This document shows positions 60,304 through 64,000 of a stretch of 64,000 nucleotides of DNA, piece after piece; the first letter of the stretch is position 1; every line of letters begins with the position of its first letter. The notes below the pieces were generated by a model, which saw nothing but the letters and a program-made list of their open reading frames with translations, had not been told where the DNA came from and ran no database searches. The DNA is from Diphasiastrum complanatum (taxonomy: Eukaryota; Streptophyta; Lycopodiopsida; Lycopodiales; Lycopodiaceae), in assembly GCA_029204225.1 (NCBI GenBank), contig CM055096.1, positions 4,250,014-4,314,013 on the forward strand, given 5' to 3'. The position numbers were made by a program, and so were the translations under genes.

Positions 60304-61947
60304 ATGTCTTCTACTGAGGAAATGTCTTGAAACAGGTATATTTATTAAATGTATAGTAGATATTATGTACTTAACATTTGAATTTGCAGCATTGTGTGTT
60401 GAATATAACTTTTTTGGTTTTTTTTCTACGATTGTTTAAAGCACAACGCCTCCACAAGATAACAAAAATTTAAAGAAGATGCAATATTATTACAAAATGC
60501 AATCACGAAAAAGAGCACAAATGCTTGAGCAAAGACTTGGTGGAACATCATCGTCATCAAGTTCTGGTGCCCAGCCTCGGCCTAAATCGCAGGTACTATA
60601 TAATTATTTGTTTAAAACTTAGAACTGTATTTATACACATATAAATTAGCTTGTAACATTAAGCTAATCATTTTTGTAATTGTAAAATGACATTAGTATC
60701 AACAGAGGTACAATGAAAAGATATATTGTGAGTGCAAACAATGCAAAGGATTGAAAATTCAAGAAAGACGAATAGTGGTGCAACATCTTTGGAAGTTCGG
60801 AAAGCACATTGAGGAGCCCGATGTGGATTTGGAGGTACATTTTGACAATTTAGTACTGTTCTTATCATACACATATTTATAATTTTTTTGAAAAAAATAA
60901 TACTAATGCTTGTGTAATGTTTCACTCTTGTAGAATAATACATTGATCTCAATGTCTTATAACACGTCGATTGACAATCTTATCAACAAGATAAGAAATA
61001 TCGATTTTGGATCATCTTTGGCATTGGACGAAGATATTGTTGATGATCATAATGATGTCACTAGTCACTACACACCTCATAATGTGGAAGTTATGCATCT
61101 TTCCATTTCGCACGTCACTCACTCCACCACACCTCACATAGATCTTTCCATGGAATCTATTCATCCCACGATATCACCACACATAGATTCTATTCATCCC
61201 ACGACACCTCACATGGATTCTATCCATCCCACAACACCTCACGCAAATTCAACTACGGATTCTATTCATTCCACGATGTCACCACACATTGATTCTATCT
61301 ATCTCATGACACCTCACATCGATTCTATCCATCCCACGACACCTCACATCGATTCTATCCATCCCACATCACCTCACATACCTTGTGTAGAATCTCCTCT
61401 TCTTCCTATTCCATCTAGATTTACTCCATTAAAAAAAAGAACATGACTTGGATGCATTTTGACAATATTTGAAAATGAACAACCAAATTTACGTACTGTT
61501 GACTTATTTAAGAATGTTTTAATTTCATTGACCGAGTCTCCCCTTCCTCCCTACCTAGAAGCATTGGTTAAGCCCTTTGATAGAAAGAAATATTTATGTT
61601 GGCCTGATAGAGTACCACTACCATTATGCGGAACATCATTTTCATATTGGGGTCATATGTACATGATTAAGCCAAGTGAGCACTTTCCTAATGCGGGATT
61701 GGGTTTATTTTCTCTGACTAGCATTGATGTCCCCTTGAATATTGTTGTCACATTAATGCCTTATACAGAACCTCAATACAATTGGGGTGATTGTCATGCT
61801 CTATGTCGTCACCAATGGAGAATGCAGGTTTATGGCTTGAATGCCAATGCTTGTTCTTTGGAAGAGCGACGTGTGCAAGGAGAGAATGTTTCAAAATCAC
61901 ATTGTATGTACATTGATGGGCGTCCAGAAAAATATGGCTGTAAATAG
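60304..61947 (+). pseudogene. Cys-motif / repeat / SET-domain protein, four exons, decayed
   Basis: Exons consistent in phase are 60304-60335, 60442-60592, 60697-60834 and 60934 onward, all with GT donors and AG acceptors. The first exon (MSSTEEMS) has a TGA at 60328. Exon 3 encodes YCECKQCKGLKIQERRIVVQ then HLW, a C-x-C-x2-C...H motif like those at the N-terminus of some TNP-type transposases. Exon 4 has about seven copies of a 10-residue repeat (type DSIHPTTPHI). After another in-frame TGA at 61444 comes a SET domain: HFPNAGLGLFSLTSID (GxG motif), TLMPYTEPQY, and MYIDGRPEKYG. The catalytic NHxC part and post-SET are missing because repeat P begins at about 61939. SET enzymes methylate lysine in histones. 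No function can remain here. The single-protein reading rests on both halves sharing one frame across the TGA. Confidence 0.6.
61137..61383 (+). repeat. 30-bp coding minisatellite
   Basis: Roughly seven units of GATTCTATCCATCCCACGAC-type DNA encode DSIHPTTPHI and variants inside the SET-domain protein. Confidence 0.85.
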
Positions 61948-62440
61948 CCCCATTTTGGTGTCTCTATCACTCAAAAAAGTCAAAATATGCTACCTAACAT
62001 ATGATTTTGTTGCTTATTACTTGACATGGCTCTATCAAGTGACTAGACTCAACAAGTAATATATTAAGACAACTCAAGTTCAACCCCTTGTCAGACCCCT
62101 ATTACACATGATGACTTAAATTTTATGTCTATGCATGGTTTTGTTGCTTATCACTCGACACGGCTCATCAAGTGATCAGACTCAACCAATCCCAAGTCTA
62201 ATATACTAAGATAGCTCATATCACATGAGATAACTAAAATTTGATGTGTATATTTTGGAATAGCTCACTTTTGGTGCATATCACTAAAGGTTTCTCATAA
62301 AGTGACCAAATTCAAGATATTGTGTGCTCATGAAATAGATTAAAGTCGATTCCCATCACTTTAGATAGTTTAAATCTAATGTCCAATACAAGATCTTGGT
62401 CCTTATCACTTGACATAGAAGATCGAGTGACTGAACTTGG
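61939..62440. repeat. Palindromic-unit repeat P, copy 2, interrupting the SET domain
   Basis: Four degenerate units carry imperfect palindromes of the form TCACTTGACATGG...TCAAGTGA, starting near 62016, 62151, 62281 and 62406 (spacing 135, 130 and 125). Each is followed by GACTxAACTC-type sequence. Confidence 0.65.
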
Positions 62441-63189
62441 TCAATCTATGATTTGGAACAATCAATTTTGGCCCCTGATAGATTGAATCTAGTCCTTGGG
62501 CAGGATGATTAGTTTGTTGCTTGGAAGGACAAGAGAGCAATAGTTTTATTTTAAGAAGAGATTACAACAGCAGAGATCTAATATAGGAGCATGAGCACTT
62601 CAACGGATGGACATTGCAAATGCTCAATTTTTTCTTGTCCCCTATCACCATCTCAAGAAAAACCCATTTTACGCTCTCAATGCTCTTCTGAAATCAAATT
62701 CGACTGTGATACAATCAATTAGTCATAGAAATCCTATTAGCATTGCTGGTAGCACCTCTACACAAGACCATAGCCAAGGATTTCACAAACAAAGATGTTT
62801 GATCCATTCTTCAACGCTAGCAATCATCTAACAACGTCCGCCGAGTTATTTCCGTTCCATCCACTCAACACAAAATCCGAAAACACCCCACCACATTCCC
62901 CTGCGCTCTTGTCAATTGCTCTCATCTCCATCCATCAACAATCCATTCACGAAAAAAACCCACCTCCAGTCCCTCCTCAGATTCCACCCACAGAGATTTC
63001 AGATCTCTTATATTCTTAATCTTCCTTCAACTGGCTTTAACCGCACAGCACACAACCATGTTCCTCGAAATCTATTAGCTCATTGGTACCATACTTCATG
63101 GAAGTAGTAGTATATCTAGCGTCCCTCAGTGTATTACAAAAAAGAAGAAGGAAGATTGTGCCCAGCTTAACACATGTTTTTTTATTTTT
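62441..63189. other. DNA between repeat P copies
   Basis: No domain recognised in the frames at 62607-63107. The Pro/Ser-rich translation reflects C-rich, A-rich DNA. Confidence 0.3.
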
Positions 63190-63193
63190 AAAA

Positions 63194-63255
63194 AACGTTC
63201 TGACCCAGTACGTTCTGACCCAAAAGGGTCGGAAAGGGTTTCTAAGGGACACATA
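63194..63255 (+). promoter_or_regulatory. Hairpin and TATA-like head of repeat P
   Basis: ACGTTCTGACCCAGT is followed at once by a second copy, ACGTTCTGACCC. TTCTGACCC-AAAA-GGGTCGGAA can form a stem. It is followed by TTTCTAAGGGACACATATATAA. The part from GGGTCGG to ATATATAA recurs at 63569-63604 right behind the repeat. This could be a promoter, but it could also just be a repeat boundary. Confidence 0.35.
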
Positions 63256-63264
63256 TATAAATAT

Positions 63265-63568
63265 GTCTATCAATGTAAATAGTCCCATTTTGGTGTCTCT
63301 ATCACTCGAAAAAGTCAAAATTTGCTACTTAACATATGATTTTGTTGCTTATTACTTGACATGGCTCTATCAAGCGACTAGACTCAACAAGTAATATATT
63401 AAGACAACTCAAGTTCAACCCCTTGTCAAACCCCTATTACACGTGATGACTTAAATTTTATGTCTATGCATGGTTTTGTTGCTTATCACTCGACACGACT
63501 CATCAAGTGATCAGACTCAACCAATCCCAAGTCTAGTATACTGAGATAGCTCATATCACATGAGATAA
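63265..63568. repeat. Palindromic-unit repeat P, copy 3
   Basis: This copy is about 300 bp and nearly identical to 61939-62240, with palindromes near 63352 and 63487. It is bracketed by two direct copies of a 36-bp sequence (63219-63254 and 63569-63604). Confidence 0.75.
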
Positions 63569-63604
63569 GGGTCGGAAAGGATTTCTAAGGGACACATATA
63601 TAAC

Positions 63605-64000
63605 AAATTAATTAATACTTTATAAACTAAATAATGTTCACAACTTATATGTGCCATCAAACCACATATTTACATTTGTCAAATCACAAAATTCTCTTAA
63701 ACACATGGACATTTTGTACCAACCATATCAAATCATCTACTTGTCTTATATCAAATCACAATACAATTAATACTCATTTGTCCTTTTCAAAAAATCATCA
63801 AAATCTTCAAAAATAACATGGTCCTCTTGTACTCAAAATATGTCATATCAATCACATGCTTTTGTCCTTATAAATTCATGCTTAAAAATATGTCATATCA
63901 CCCACATGCTTTTGTCCTCAAAAAATATTTATAAAATTAGAGTCAAATCATTTTTTTAGTTCCACAATTTGTCATTTTGACAAACCACTCGCCATATGAC
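63605..64000. other. AT-rich DNA at window end
   Basis: The phrase ATATGTCATATCA occurs twice (63838 and 63890), each followed by a CCCACATGCTTTTGTCCT-like stretch, giving a 52-bp tandem duplication. No gene. Confidence 0.45.

Noticed and set aside
60668-60952. Minus-strand 94-codon frame
   Set aside because: It is antisense to the Cys-motif exon with matching splice sites on the plus strand, so it is a shadow.

Overview
This window looks like nuclear DNA from a land plant with a large, repeat-rich, AT-rich genome. The evidence is a plant-type PP2C terminal exon, a DUF1635-type gene (a family I know only from land plants), spliceosomal GT-AG introns, Ty1/copia elements primed by initiator-Met tRNA, a Ty3/gypsy pol relic, a CACTA-type terminus and very long GA/TC microsatellites. 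The low gene density and the style of the copia Gag proteins suggest a fern or another seed-free plant. That is an inference and cannot be proved from this sequence alone.

Layout. 0-9.3 kb: the last exon of a PP2C gene, then intergenic DNA with a perfect 90-bp tandem duplication, a decayed LINE-like 3' end and faint copia traces. 9.36-15.1 kb: a complete copia insertion (element A, minus strand) with 0.7-kb LTRs, a CAATT target duplication, a primer-binding site, and an interior that is both chimeric and partly inverted. 15.1-18.1 kb: minisatellite and unassigned DNA. 18.1-20.1 kb: the only apparently intact host gene, a two-exon DUF1635 protein on the minus strand. 20.1-32 kb: decayed gypsy gag, two copies of a dispersed repeat headed by GA microsatellites, an unidentified decayed coding region, a degenerate copia 5' end, and a 60-bp-period array. 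32.3-36.8 kb: a copia fragment, a gypsy pol relic, and an unidentified decayed reading frame behind a TATA box, interrupted by a CACTA-type terminus. 38.7-40.9 kb: a fold-back element and an inverted duplication of a PIF1-like helicase gene.

42.1-53.7 kb holds two copies of one copia family. C1 (plus strand, target duplication AAGCA) is inserted in the 3' LTR of C2 (minus strand). C1 has lost protease and most of integrase, yet has two complete LTRs and a perfect target duplication. It was probably mobilised by proteins made elsewhere, unless the deletion came after insertion. C2 still shows every domain but carries stops and frameshifts. 54-56.6 kb is poly-C, G-rich, TC-microsatellite and tandem-repeat DNA.

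56.9-62 kb is the most unusual part. Three decayed genes lie on the same strand: a kinase-like protein, the N-terminal part of a PIF1-like helicase, and a protein joining a Cys-rich motif, a 10-residue repeat tract and a SET domain. The last two are each cut by a repeat family built of about 125-130-bp palindromic units. The grouping and the matching helicase relic at 39.9 kb suggest remains of a large multi-gene mobile or virus-like element, but this is not established. Nearly all TE-related genes here are broken, often by TGA codons where Arg or Trp is expected, as C-to-T decay of methylated DNA would produce.
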